This document shows positions 47,134 through 59,344 of a DNA stretch of 64,000 nucleotides, in pieces. Both the position numbers and the translations under genes were made by a program. Source of the stretch: Lutraria lutraria. Taxonomy: Eukaryota > Mollusca > Bivalvia > Venerida > Mactridae. The DNA lies in NCBI GenBank assembly GCA_964023205.1, contig OZ026851.1, positions 17,925,528 through 17,989,527 on the forward strand, read 5' to 3'. The number at the start of each line of letters is the position of its first letter. Position 1 is the first letter of the stretch. The notes below the pieces were generated by a model. That model was not told the DNA's origin. It ran no database searches and was given only the letters and a program-made list of their open reading frames with translations.

Positions 47134-48634
47134 ATCAGCCAGGATGGAGTTATATCCCAGTAAAATTTATTCTCCCAAAACCCAAACCATATAGACTTTA
47201 TATGTCCATAAATACAGATTTATTTGCAAAGTTAACATTGACTGAGATTTATGCTTAGCTCACATTTCTATATAAGGTTATTGCATTAAAATGATGTAGC
47301 TTGCAATTTTATTATGCAATAAAAATCGTTTTAATGTCTTTCGAAGTCTATAAAAAGCAAATTTTATGCAGTGCATATAGTATAGACATAAGATATGATT
47401 TTATGGGGTAAGGCCAATGAGACTTTCATGTATGTGTATTTTATCGTCTTTTATGACCTAAAGATTTTTGTCATGTCTAAACTTTGAAAATCCAAAGTTT
47501 TATGTACCCTCAAAATTACCTAATTTATGCAAAGCAATGAATTTTGGTACCAATGAAATTAAATGCCACCATAGTATATTGGGGTTGTTGGTAGAAAATA
47601 ATTTTATATTTCATGGCAAAACGATACAAAAGGGGAAAGGTGTAAGACAGGATTTTAGTATCCTTTCTGTAAAATAAAATGATACAAAACTGATCAACTC
47701 AATCAGTCAGATTTAAGTGTTTTTGATTTTATTTCATTGGTTCAATCTTAAAACCATATTGTTTTGGATCCTTTTATAGAAGTATAACTTGAATATTGGC
47801 CATGTTGTGTATGCATGACACTATGGTCTCGTTTTAGACATTGTTGTATTTGTTCTAACATAGTTGGTGTGGATAACTTTTTTTTCCGCTGACAAAATTA
47901 GGGAAACAATCTTCTTTGTTTCAATACCTTCGGCATCTTTCATCTCCGAATAGTTTATTGTCTTGTGAAGTTTGAAGAGAAAAAAAATCTTCTGCACCAA
48001 AAAACATTAATGTTTCTAAATGGCGGAGAAAGGAAGAGATATTGCAACCGAGGCAACAAACAGACAACTTGTAATTATCTCCAGTCATTTATATGTTGAC
48101 AGTAGTCTCAGGTCTCCTAATGGTTCTGCGTCATGCTTTGGGAAATTTTCCATGCTTTTAAGCAGAACTGCTTTCCAACTGTGAGGTTGTAATTTAACAA
48201 CAAAGAATCCTTTGCCTGAAATAAAACTGTCTCAGAGACTGTTGTTACAACATGGTGTGACGTGTGCTGATTTTTCTTGGGTGTTTTTATATTAGGCTTG
48301 GATTATCTTTTAAGATAGTTGATGACTGACCACATACATGTACATCAAAAATTTATAACACACTGTTCCACACTGTATGTCAGTCACCATTCATTCTCAT
48401 TAATACCGGTACTTTATTTTATTGCATGACTTATATCTATTGACTTCCCTTTTTAATTTTTATTAATTTTTATTGCAAGCTATATGACCATTTGTAGTCA
48501 ATGCAACATGAAACAATTTTTAAAACACTAAACAAAAACAAATGTTCCACACTTCTCCATACATTTTTGGGCCATACTTATATAAAACATGTGATGATGA
48601 TAATTATATTCAAAATAATGATGAGGAAATCTGT

Positions 48635-48804
48635 CTTAGCAGCCACCTCCAAATTAAGGCCACTGTGAATAAAGGACATTGTTTGAAAAAACTGTCATTG
48701 ATTATTTAGAACAACAATACTCTGAATAACAGCCACATGTCTGTAAAGGTCAAATTATGTCTTTCCCGATGGGTGGCCTAAATTGTTCGCAGATTTGTCT
48801 GTAT
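48635..48804. repeat. TACAGT-family MITE, decayed left end
   Basis: cagccacctccaaattaagg, actgtcattgattatttaga, aggtcaaattatgtctttcc and agatttgtctgtata match the 40.0-kb copy in order. Confidence 0.75.
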
Positions 48805-49673
48805 AATATATTTGTATGTGACAAATTATTGGTGAGGTTATCATTTTATTATCTTGTGCTATTATATATTACCTCATATAATAAGGGCTGTCTTTGAATT
48901 AATGGCCAAATGAAATAATTGGCTCAAGAGTAATGGCCCTTGTCAACAGTCATACCTTTCAATCATAGACCCTCACAGTTGATATATTTGATACGCCATT
49001 TTATTTTTTAAAATGTGTGTTTTGGTACTATAATAAAGTTTTTTATGTTAATGCCAAATTAATTGAGTGGTTTTGTCTAGTACAATATAAAATTAATTAT
49101 TGATTTTTGCCCATTTTAATTGTTGTTAAACTTTTACTTTATATTGTTTCTGTTGAAATATCCAGTGTTCTGACACACTCCCTTGTCATCGAGTTGTTGT
49201 GAAATGTTCTCACTTTTTGTTAAAACTGCAAACTCAGCAGTTTATTTTTGTATTTTCATTTTCCTTGTTTGAATATGTACCAGTTGTCTTTTAACAAAAT
49301 TATTTTGTCTCTGTGAAATTATTCAATGTAGAATTACTTTCGCTGGAATGGACATTCTGATATAACTGCTGAAATATGAATGCTTGCTCTGCTTGTAGCA
49401 AAAAGGTATTAAAGGAAACATAATTAATTTAGTTTGTGTTTTCAAGCCCTCTGACCATGGGACAGGATTCGGTTGGTGGGAACATGTTTTGCTGACTAAT
49501 GAATTGGAAAAATAATCTTAAAAGAGTGAATAGCTTTATAGACATTAAAGAAATGCTGAAAATGCTGACTTTGTTCAATTCTTGGATTGATTTAATCAAT
49601 TTAATATAATATTGTGGTGGCTTAATACAACAATTTGTTTTTTCATATTTGTGTTTTTTTAAATACAGTCAAA

Positions 49674-49852
49674 CATGTGTCAGAGGCCACCTATGATTAA
49701 TTTAAAGGCCATTCTGTGAATAAAGGCCATTCATTAAAAAAACCATCAACCACTTAGAGTAAAATGACCTCTGAATAAGGGCCAACTGACATTTAATAAA
49801 AGGCCTCATTTTGTATTTCCAAAGGTGGTCTTTGTTTACAGGCTTGACTGTA
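49674..49852. repeat. TACAGT-family MITE, clean copy
   Basis: tacagtcaaacatgtgtcag to aggcttgactgta, 179 bp. It contains aaaggccattctgtgaataaaggcc, the segment whose tandem amplification would look like the 34.8-kb minisatellite unit. Confidence 0.9.
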
Positions 49853-49908
49853 CTAATAATATTTTGAGTTGTTGTCACATTCTCAATTTGGTCGGGTTAT
49901 GCCACTCC

Positions 49909-50742
49909 CACGGTGGTTAACCGGCAAAGGACTTTTACTGATTAATTTCTTAAAAACAATGGACAAACATCCTGATTCAGGCGCAAAAACACGTAAGAAC
50001 TTTACAATTTCTGTACCACGGAACTTTTACATGTCTGTTCTTTCCATACATTCAAAATAATCAACAATTTCTTCTAAATTTATTCTTTACATCAAGAAAA
50101 AGTTTGAAGTTTCTCAAGTGAAAGTGCATCAACATTTACCTGAAATTACTAAGAAAGTACACCGATTTTCAGACTTCATGCTTGTTTATTGCTCTAAAAT
50201 ATATGTATAGTACATTGCCAAGGTGTTTTAGTCAAACGTGGGTCTTTCAGATATCTAGTTATCAGGATATTAACGATCTAAAGGAACTGATCAAAACTAG
50301 TCCGTTTCCATGATCACTAGAAGTCCTTCGCTGCTAAGTTTGTTGTTTTTTCTCTTTAACACAATGAACCGAATTGTGACTGGATAAATACCCGATAAGT
50401 AACGTTTGGTAAATTGTTTTTATTCAGTTCAGTAATGATATCGATTGAAAAACATGAAAACTTTGTAGAAATTGACATTTTATTCCTTCACTCGACAGTA
50501 TTGCCCAATCTTGCGAGGGAAAATGCAATTTGATTACATTTGTGCATAGACTCTGTTCTCTGTGATGTTGATTTAACATTATTTTCTTGTCAATATACAT
50601 TTGTGCTGTTCCGTCGCACATAAATAGTTAAAATAAAATAAGTAGAACATATAAAATTCAAATATTTTGAACACACCTGAACTTCATATTCATTAAAAGT
50701 CCTTTGCTCGATCAAAAAAGTCCGAGCCGGTTAACCACCGTG
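49909..50742. mobile_element. Inverted-repeat element with CACGGTGGTTAACCGGC ends, ~834 bp
   Basis: The left CACGGTGGTTAACCGGC then aaaggactttt is matched inversely by CACGGTGGTTAACCGGC then tcggactttt at the right. The 17 outer bases are identical and the next ten nearly so. No clear target duplication was found and there is no transposase frame. The ends contain the palindrome GGTTAACC. Confidence 0.75.
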
Positions 50743-51282
50743 ACACCTGCAAATTTAAAAAGATTACTTTAACATACTGATATTTCAGTTATGTCAGACA
50801 CATAATATTATGTCACAGTCTTGTCTTATTTCTTGTCTAGCAGATTAAGTGGTGTGTAATTTAAGACTAGAGCAACTGATGAAAAAGGTTTCGAAACCAT
50901 AGATTTTACTGTAAAAGTATTGACATATTTCTGAATTATTTAGAAGTTTTATGAATTGTTAGTGTTTGGACTTAATGGAACATAAAATTGATGGTGCCTG
51001 CTCAGAACAGTAATTGAATGTCAAAGGTCACATTATTGATTTCATTTTTTTCGTGTTCAATTTGGCATAAAAGTTTCCATTCATGTTTCAAGCGTTTGCT
51101 TCTGTTGATGATGATGTTTTGTTGGTTATATTTTACTTATTTTAAATGTCATGTTTTTTCTCTGCTTATTCCAGATTCTGACATAAATGAATGACAAAGT
51201 GCCTCATGCTATAATCTTGTTAAAATATCCAAATTGAAATTTGTCTCAAACTCTTCCATTCTCTTGGCCTCATATTTCATAG

Positions 51283-51374
51283 AATGTCAATCTATTGAGA
51301 AAAGTGATATATACTTAAGATTTATGTGTTCAAACACATCTTTACATGATGAGAAAGGTTCATGTACTGACATG
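51283..51374 (+). CDS. Weak candidate internal exon of the plus-strand gene
   Basis: The interval is bounded by a T/C-rich tract ending tttcatag and by gtaagt. Read after the 16900-16987 exon (phase 1, split G), it gives an open frame: Glu, CQSIEKSDIYLRF, then MCSNTSLHDEKGSCTDM. It has three Cys and mixed polarity, and ends in phase 0. Both splice sites and the phase fit, but a 92-nt open stretch is not rare by chance. I recognise no domain, and the next exon was not found. Confidence 0.22.
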
Positions 51375-51860
51375 GTAAGTTTTTATGCTCTTGAAAACAC
51401 GAAAAATGAAATATCTAAATTTGTGACAAAGTCTTGAGATTAGTCATAATTTTGAATAGTTTCACTGAAACTAGGACCTTGCATGTCTACTGTCTGTGAT
51501 TATTTGTAGTTTATGACTTCATGTTAAAAGCCAAGATGGGAGGTTCTTGTGTTACATGTTACACTACTGTCTGGATCAGAGCCATATATAATAGAGGCAC
51601 CAGTCTACTAGACATGGTAAACTCCAGCTCTTGTTGCCATTGCTGTGATAAATACAGTCTGAAAGTTGGATAATCTGCTGAACTTGTTGTTTATGGTTGG
51701 CAACAAAATGTTGGTGCTCTTGGATGTGAAACCTAGTTAGGTATCAATGCAGCTAAAATGACAGTATTTATCTGTAAATGTTGGCCATAAGATATTCATA
51801 GCAAATGTTGGCCAATATTTGTTGTCTACAAATGTGGTTAAAAGTTATTTTCGGTAAAAT

Positions 51861-52229
51861 TCTGTGGCCAAGAGCTGTTCTTTACAATTATTGTTGGCCA
51901 AGAGCCGTTCTTTACAATTATTGTTGGCCAAGAGTCGTTCTTTATAATTATTGTTGGCCAAGAACTGTTCTTTACAATTACTGTTGGCCAAGAACTGTTC
52001 TTTACAATTAATGTTGGCCAAGAGCTGTTCTTAACAATTATTGTTGGCCAAGAACTATTCTAAACAATAATTGTTGGCCAAGAACTATTCTAAACAATTA
52101 TTGTTGGCCAAGAGCTGTTCTTTACCAATTATTGTTGGCCAAGAGCTGTTCTTTACCAATTATTGTTGGCCAAGAGCTGTTCTTAACAATTATTGTTGGC
52201 CAAGAGCTGTTCTTAACAATCATTGGTCA
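51861..52229. repeat. 30-bp minisatellite, about 12 units
   Basis: The unit is TTGTTGGCCAAGAGCTGTTC then tttacaatta, period 30 with single-base slips near 52126 and 52165. Leading half-units lie at 51779-51838 (tgttggcc). The array ends at attggtcaa, directly followed by gggtttagctgta (52231-52243), like a TACAGT-family right end. A plus-strand frame through it is incidental. Confidence 0.95.
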
Positions 52230-53614
52230 AGGGTTTAGCTGTACTAATTAATGCAGACAAAAATCTGTCTGCTTTAAGTAAAGACATAAGTATTCTAAAT
52301 GTTTGTTTGTTTGTAATTACTGTCATTACCCAGTAATTCAAAATCAGAAGATAAAAACATGAAACCCTATCTTCTCCTTGTCAGTATTGCATATAAATAT
52401 AAATAAAAAATTATAACTATTTAGATAAATATTTGCTGGTGCCAGGAGTACAGATGTCACCTTAGATCAGGTTACATAAAATAACAATCAGTTAGTTTGC
52501 TTTTGTTGCAGTTTGAAATCAGTACCTAAATGCTGTAAAATAAAGAGATTTTGTGATTTTTGTAATTTTTGTTGATATATGGCATATCTATACATTGGGT
52601 ATGTTGTTAAAATGCAATGGTCACAAATTTAAGGACATTCAAGAAAATTGATTTTTTAAGGAAATGAGTTTTTACAACATTGAAGATTATAATTTTTACA
52701 ATTACTTCAATTAATTGTGAAAAATATTAAAAAGATATGAATGACTTAATGACTTAGTATGTCAATAAACATTAGCACTTTAATTCTGAATTTTATGTTT
52801 GTTTCAGTGTGAATGCTGTTTTTCAGTAAAACAGTGGCCAGTTCACTTACCAGTTAACTTAACCTTCCACATTTAGGAGCCAGCAACTTTTCCACATATT
52901 GGGGAAAATCATCATTTTGGTCAAGTTTTCATTAGAATTTGATATTTAATATAAATGCGATTGTCAGAAATCAGAAACTCTGTCTCATTTACAATTCCTT
53001 TCCTGATGAGTTAAAAACACATCTTTCAAGACATTTTATAATCTGCTAATTTTAAACTTTCGCAAATAATATGGAACTTAAGGCTCCATCAATACACAGA
53101 TACAAACTTAATTGACTGGAAGCATGAATGAAAACTAAAAAAGTTGCAAACAATGCTGAACAACCAAACATTGTACAGGATTGCTATCAATTTAATACTT
53201 TTTCCTTATTTTTCTATGTAACTGAAGCGATATGGTTTTCATAACCAATGATTACCATTGATAACCATGGATTGTGGAGCTGGTACTCAAGTTTTATTGT
53301 ATTGTGGAAGGACTCTGTTTTTATCTGATCCAAATCTGACATCAATTTATTGACAGGTGCCTTTTGTAAATAGGGAAATGGAGATAAGGTCTATGAAGTC
53401 AAGAGAGTAAATTGAGGTTACAACTTTGTTTATTGTGTGTCTTACAGTGTTATTATGTTTGCCTCACTAATAATTGTTTCGGTTAACAGAGCTACTCCAA
53501 TGTAATATCATGCCGTTATCAATAATGTTTATTATTAACTTGCGATTTGTAAAATCATTCTTAGCTATACCTTTTTAATGCCAATGGCCTTGGTCAAGAG
53601 AATTATTACACAGC

Positions 53615-53860
53615 AGCTGTCAACACTGCAAGCTGTCAACTGTATGGTCTGCCAACCCTGTTTATGTTCCAATCCTTAAGGTTTTAATGTCATAGGCTGT
53701 AAACCCTTTGGAATTGTCAACCCTGTGGTCTGTAAGCTGTATGGACTGACAACCTTCCAGACTGTCAACCCTGAAGGCAGTTGATCTTTTGGTATGTCAA
53801 TGTTTTAGGCTGTCATCCCTGTAGACTATCAACAACCAAATGGGCTGTCAGCCTGTCAAT
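53615..53860. repeat. Degenerate CTGTCAACCCTG tandem repeat
   Basis: The words ctgtcaac, ccctg, gtctg and ggctgt recur at irregular 15-25-base spacing over about 250 bases. It looks like an old decayed minisatellite. Confidence 0.6.
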
Positions 53861-54361
53861 GTTATTAGCTTTTTACACAATGGAATTACACTTCTATATC
53901 TCCACAGAAACCTCTTTATTAGGAGCAAGTGTTCAACAAATAACCCTTATATTGGCACTTATTACTGGTACCTATGGTCATCTGTGTACCTAAACATCTC
54001 TGGAAATGGGTAAATGGTCAGACATATATCTTACTGTCCTCGTGATGTACTCATCTATCTTCATTATCTGTCAAGGATGAAAAATCTACCATGAAATTCA
54101 AGATGTGGCTGCCATATTAGATGTGGGAGATGAAATACCTTAGATGGTCAAGTTCAGAACACATGCTCAGGGCCTGTATTTACTTGTTATAAGTTAACAT
54201 TACATGAACGCTACTGTATTGCAAGTACCTGAATCATTGACTGACTGATCTGTCTTTAATATATGAAACCAGGGGAAAACATGAAATTTTATAAGACTGC
54301 AAATAATTATTTATTATTTTCAAGTTACCTCAAAATGTAGGAGGTTCCTGATGAATAAATT

Positions 54362-54480
54362 ACCCTTTTGAAAGGAATTTAATATGGAAACATAACTGTT
54401 CTTGAACTGTTCTTGAACTGTTCTTGCGTACTTCATGAATAGTTCATGAAGTATTAAAAACTATTTCACGGCACCGGGGG
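54362..54480. repeat. TTCATGAA palindromic repeat with internal 13-bp duplication
   Basis: acccttttgaaaggaattta to actatttcacggcaccgggg. tgttcttgaac is repeated nearly three times before tcatgaatagttcatgaagta. Confidence 0.75.
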
Positions 54481-55182
54481 TGGGGGGGCTAAGTTTGTTA
54501 ACTGATGCCTTGATGAAAAGTTAACTACATGTTTCTTAGAATTTATTTTTAGGATCATTAGTGGATATCTAATCAGACTTCTGTGTCCAGAAAAATGAGG
54601 GGAAATTTCTGTATATTGGTGGACTCTCCATCAGCAGTAATTGTTCATGTGAAAAGATAGATCACTGATATAAAGCCAAGATTGATCTGAGTAACTTACA
54701 CTGATGGTGGAAATGAGCGAATCTTAAAAGCTTCCCCTTGTTCCTGATAATAGTAATTATTTAGTTTCTAAGGTTTCCAGAGTGACCAGTAGTCAGGGTA
54801 CTAAAGATAAGTTTAATGGTCGAGCTCTTTCAGTAGACATAAACAGGCTGTTAGTTTGTCAGAATTATCTGCCAGGTTTTGATTATCATTGATTTAGAAA
54901 TGATTTAAAGGCTAAGTGGCACAGTTGTATTCAAGGGAGATTACTCTAATTAATACTTTATTTAGTGCCACTATATAGGGGTAACAATTTTTATTGGTCT
55001 CCGTAGAATGATTCAGGGAAGATAACTTGTACTGCAACTATTGGTCTCTGAAGAAACAGGGGAGATTACTCCTACTGCAAAATATCATAGGAGTATTAAT
55101 TTTGGGATAAATCTTAGTTTGAATTTTCTGGATTAATTATATTTACACTATGAAATTATGAGGAGAGCTATGAGCCCCCTAG

Positions 55183-55206
55183 CCCCCCCCCCCCCCCCCC
55201 CCCCCC
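55183..55206. repeat. Poly(C) run of 24
   Basis: 24 consecutive C, the longest homopolymer in the window; preceded by cccctag. Its length is likely to be unreliable in sequencing. Confidence 0.9.
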
Positions 55207-56069
55207 TGTTCCAATGGTCCTGCACTGTATTGTCATTTAAATGAATTCTATAATGAAAGAACCTGTTAATCTCTCAGACTAATCTTCTACTAACATCCTA
55301 AGGGACTGTAAATACTACAAACTTAATCTTATATTTCAGACAATTTCTAATCAAACTAATCATTTTGGCAATTCTAATTATGAAACAATACATTATTTAG
55401 AGTTACTTCAACAAGTTTGAATTTATTTAGTAAAAACAAAGATTAATTGTTTCTTGTTGTTCTTCTTACACAATTTGTCTGAAAATACCAGTGAAATCCA
55501 ATCTTCTATTTGTACATATCTGACATTATGATTTGTATTCCTTTGGTAAAATAATTCATTAGTCATTCTTTGGAAGGATTCCTTAAATTTATTTTCTGTC
55601 AGATGACTCCCGCTGAAAGGATTCGGATTCCGATCAATACCACAGACTTCCTGTCTTTAAAGCTACCCCCATTTATTGCCACAGAAACCGTCTAAGATTT
55701 CCCTTGGAAATTTTCCCTCTGTCTATACTTGTAGCCTGCAAATTAAGCGTAAATTCCTTATGATACAAATTGAGTAGAATTTCTTTGCCTTTCTTTGGTC
55801 TTTGCTTGGCTTTGGGAGGAAAGTTAATGCGTATTTTCCCAATGTTCGTACAAATTGGCATTTAGTCAGAGATGTGACTTAGAATGATTTATTTATATAC
55901 TTTATTTAGCCTTGTTATGTTTGTCAGTAAACTTCAGACTGGTATAATAGGGAAAGTAATGTAAGCTTGCTCTTTGTGACAGAAACTATTTGTTTCTTGT
56001 ATTTGTATTAAGCTATACATTGAAAATTTATGGTTTTGTGTGGTATTAAGAAGCCAAACATATCAGATT

Positions 56070-56160
56070 CCCCAGTCAAATATTTATGCATACTTCATGA
56101 ACTATTCATGACTAGTTTAAGATGAAATCATGTTTTCATGAATTCTATTCAAATTAAGGG
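56070..56160. repeat. TTCATGAA palindromic repeat, inverse copy
   Basis: ccccagtcaaatatttatgc, tacttcatgaactattcatg, atcatgttttcatgaattct and ttcaaattaagggg. Confidence 0.75.
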
Positions 56161-56849
56161 CTGAGGTCTATTAGGATGGGGAGGCAAACTTGATTTAATA
56201 CAAATATGCTTTTGTCTTCCCTAATCTCGAACAACTTCAGGATTTAGAAACTCTGTATTAAATATTGGAATAGGAACAATTTATATATGTGCTGAAAAGA
56301 TTATCATAAAAAATAATGTCATTGTGAATGTTGATCTCTTGATAAGCTTCTGAGATATAATAATTATAATCTGTGAGATTCGTTTGCAATCATTATGAAG
56401 GTAGTAACAATTTTTATTGATAAAAAGTTATAATACTTGTATGGATCTTAGAAGAATTCTCTATTTTTGAGTAACTTTCCTTTTTTCGGCCTAGCATTCA
56501 GTGGTGGGATTGGCCATGCCAGCTTTATATAAAAGTCCATACAGTAATATTTGAGATATTGCATGTTCATGAGATAACCTGAGCCTATATCTCTGTTTAC
56601 CTATATTTAGTCAGTAAATTTGGACAGATTGGTGGGCATATTTCACATTGTAATGTCAGTGAAGCTGTTAGTGAGGTTAAAATAACAAACTGTATTTACA
56701 AAACTTCACTTTCAAATTAACTTTAATTTAAACAGCTTTTGCCACTGTATTGTGCATTGTGTAGATAAGTTACAAAGTGGTACAATATGATCTTCATCAT
56801 GTATGGAGATAATGGCTAGAATAACTTCACTTTAGTATTGGTTGGAGTT

Positions 56850-56938
56850 CATATTTGGGTGTTCTTTGTAAATAAGAAAGCTTTAAAAGCAGCAGTGTGG
56901 ACTGTAGCTTTCTTATTAAGAAAAAACACCCAAATATG
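56850..56938. repeat. 89-bp hairpin element
   Basis: The arms CATATTTGGGTGTTCTTTGT then aaataagaaagct, and agctttcttattaagaaaaa then acacccaaatatg, are about 33 bases and largely complementary. They enclose a 23-base loop. Confidence 0.85.
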
Positions 56939-58044
56939 CATTGTAATCATCTTAGTGCTTCGCTTGTGCTTTGTGTACTTATATAAGGTCGTTCTTTGAA
57001 ACTAAGAAATTAGAATGTCGGGGTTTTATATTTTATTAAGATAAGAAAGCCAAATTTTTTTTTATAAATGACTCATTGGAGAAGAAAGAGGGCCAGCACT
57101 AAAGCACATTATTGTTTTCTTTATCTAAAACATAAAACAGTATTTATCTTATACATGTGTGTACATGAGTAGTTTATTATTATTCATCATGCTCTTTACC
57201 ATGTTACAGAATTTTATTATACAAAGTGGTTCATGGTTGTAAATAATGTATTGAAACAAATACAAGAACTAGCTTGTAAAGATCAGTAATCTCGTTTACT
57301 TGTCTGATACTTCTGATTGATGGGGATATAATATGCCCCCTTAACCAGATAATGGCCCCTTTTTGAAAACATCTATAGTGACCCTCTTTGTAAACTTAAA
57401 TTAATGCCTCAAATTAGTAAAGTAAACATACAGTCCCCTGTGGACAATATGATGGCTTGCTCATTGTCCTATTGGCCAGCATAATTATGGTAGATTCCTG
57501 ATGTCATTCACATCATCTTTATGATTTACTATCAATTATTTGTTTGTATGGACAGAATGTTGTCCTGTGCGAGGTCACTGGTATAATATTCTAGTACATT
57601 TACACTAAATGCTTTTTCATTCATGCATTAAAGACAGCTTAATGGGTTACATTTATATGGAGATAAAATCTCACAGTACATTATATACTCCAATAGTATA
57701 AAGGCAACATCTCATAGTTAGGAGTAGAAATCTTGTATCAGGTGAGGCAACACCCCAAAACTTACTGTTTCTGTATCAGTGTAGCATCTAGATTTGATGG
57801 GGACCTCTTGTGAATCCATGACTATCTGAAGGGTACATTCAGTTGGTAGAAACTAGGAATGTTGCATTATGGAAGATTTATGTTCCAGACCAAATGAGGA
57901 TCAATTGTAATTGTTTGTGATAATTATACAGAAGATATTACATCAAGGGCCACCCTCATCATTGGCTTACGGTTAGGAGGCTGTGATGAGTATAGCAAAC
58001 AGGGACATATCATCTAGAAGCATCACTTTGATCATTCCCATCCA

Positions 58045-58212
58045 TCACGGTATTGAAAGTACTGGACTTAATAGACCTGCACTGCAAAGTTGAATGGGAA
58101 CTAAAGTTTGACAATTGCATGGCAGATGTAGAAAACATAGCAGTTTGATCCGCATCAAAATTCATGCACACCCGGCAAGCGACAGCTATGGAAAGCTGAA
58201 CTATCATTCAGT
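58045..58212 (+). repeat. Interspersed repeat R1, copy
   Basis: tcacggtattgaaagtactg, gacctgcactgcaaagttga, tgatccgcatcaaaattcat, gcacacccggcaagcgacag and ctatggaaagctgaactatc. The most complete 3' half of the family. Confidence 0.8.
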
Positions 58213-59299
58213 TTCCAAAAAACATAAATGTTGATAAACTCTGACGTTGTCTTAGAATGTAAACCTTTATTGTAACATTATGTGCTCCTTGAATTTTGTG
58301 TTGTTGAGTTGAGACATTGTTATTGTTTTATTTGTTTCTATTTCTCTAAGTTAGCTAGAAATATCATGTATAATAACCACTTATGTGTAGAAGAACTCTG
58401 AAATTATAGATACAAATAATGATATTGTTCCCTATTTATCATGCTAAATATCTAATTTATGATAGATACAAACTGTGTATTACCAATAAGGCTCCATGCA
58501 ATGCTAACATTAAATCTGTCTAATGTTTGTCTTTATTAGTAATTTATTAATTTTCCTGTTTAGTAATAATCCACTTATTTCTGTAAGTTCAAAACTTCTG
58601 CATGAAAATCACATTACTTTTGCCTTTTTTGTTGATAAGCGTAATAATTTGAGTCTGTCGAAAATGTTCTATGCCCACAGTCATGAAACAGAGATAGGTT
58701 ATTCATCCCAAGGGAAGTTTCCAAGAATCTCTAGAAATACAAATGTACAGACATACAAGGAAGAGCATTAAAGATGCCAGTGTACCATGCTACCTACTGT
58801 AACTTTATTACCTTCTTATTAGAGAGCTGTCTTGTAAGATAAATTTGGTGTAGATTTTTTGTTCGAAGACAAACATATGTTCTTTGAGAATTAATGCTGT
58901 AATGCTATTGTTATCTTTTATTCTTGGAGACATTAAGACAATCCTGGTTTAATCAGGGATTGTTCAACTAAGTAGGAAGTTTGCTTTCTCATTTTATTTC
59001 CATATTGAGATGGAGATAGAAAGGTTACAATTTGGCTTCCTAATTGAAAATGCTCCGACACCAATTTTCCAGGAAGCAAAGCTATAATTAGAGTAGGGGT
59101 ATTTAATTGTATTTTAATTACCTTCACTAATTACTTTCAAGAGCTATTGTGATTATGAACATGCCATCCTTCTGTTTATGTGTCCTCTATGTATTTAGAA
59201 TCCAGTTTATGTAAGGTATACAAAATATGTGGCATTTAAGTTTTCCAAATTTGACAACTAGAGGAAAATCATGAACTTCTGTATGTTATGATACAAATG

Positions 59300-59344
59300 A
59301 TATTGAGAATAGTTCATGAAGTATGCATGCTATATTTGACTGGG
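59300..59344. repeat. TTCATGAA palindromic repeat, fragment
   Basis: agaatagttcatgaagtatgc then atatttgactgggg: only the right half of the family. Confidence 0.6.

Noticed and set aside
51805..52011. Repetitive 68-codon frame (WPRAVLYNYC units)
   Set aside because: Translation of the 30-bp minisatellite, whose period is a multiple of three; single-base slips break it further on.
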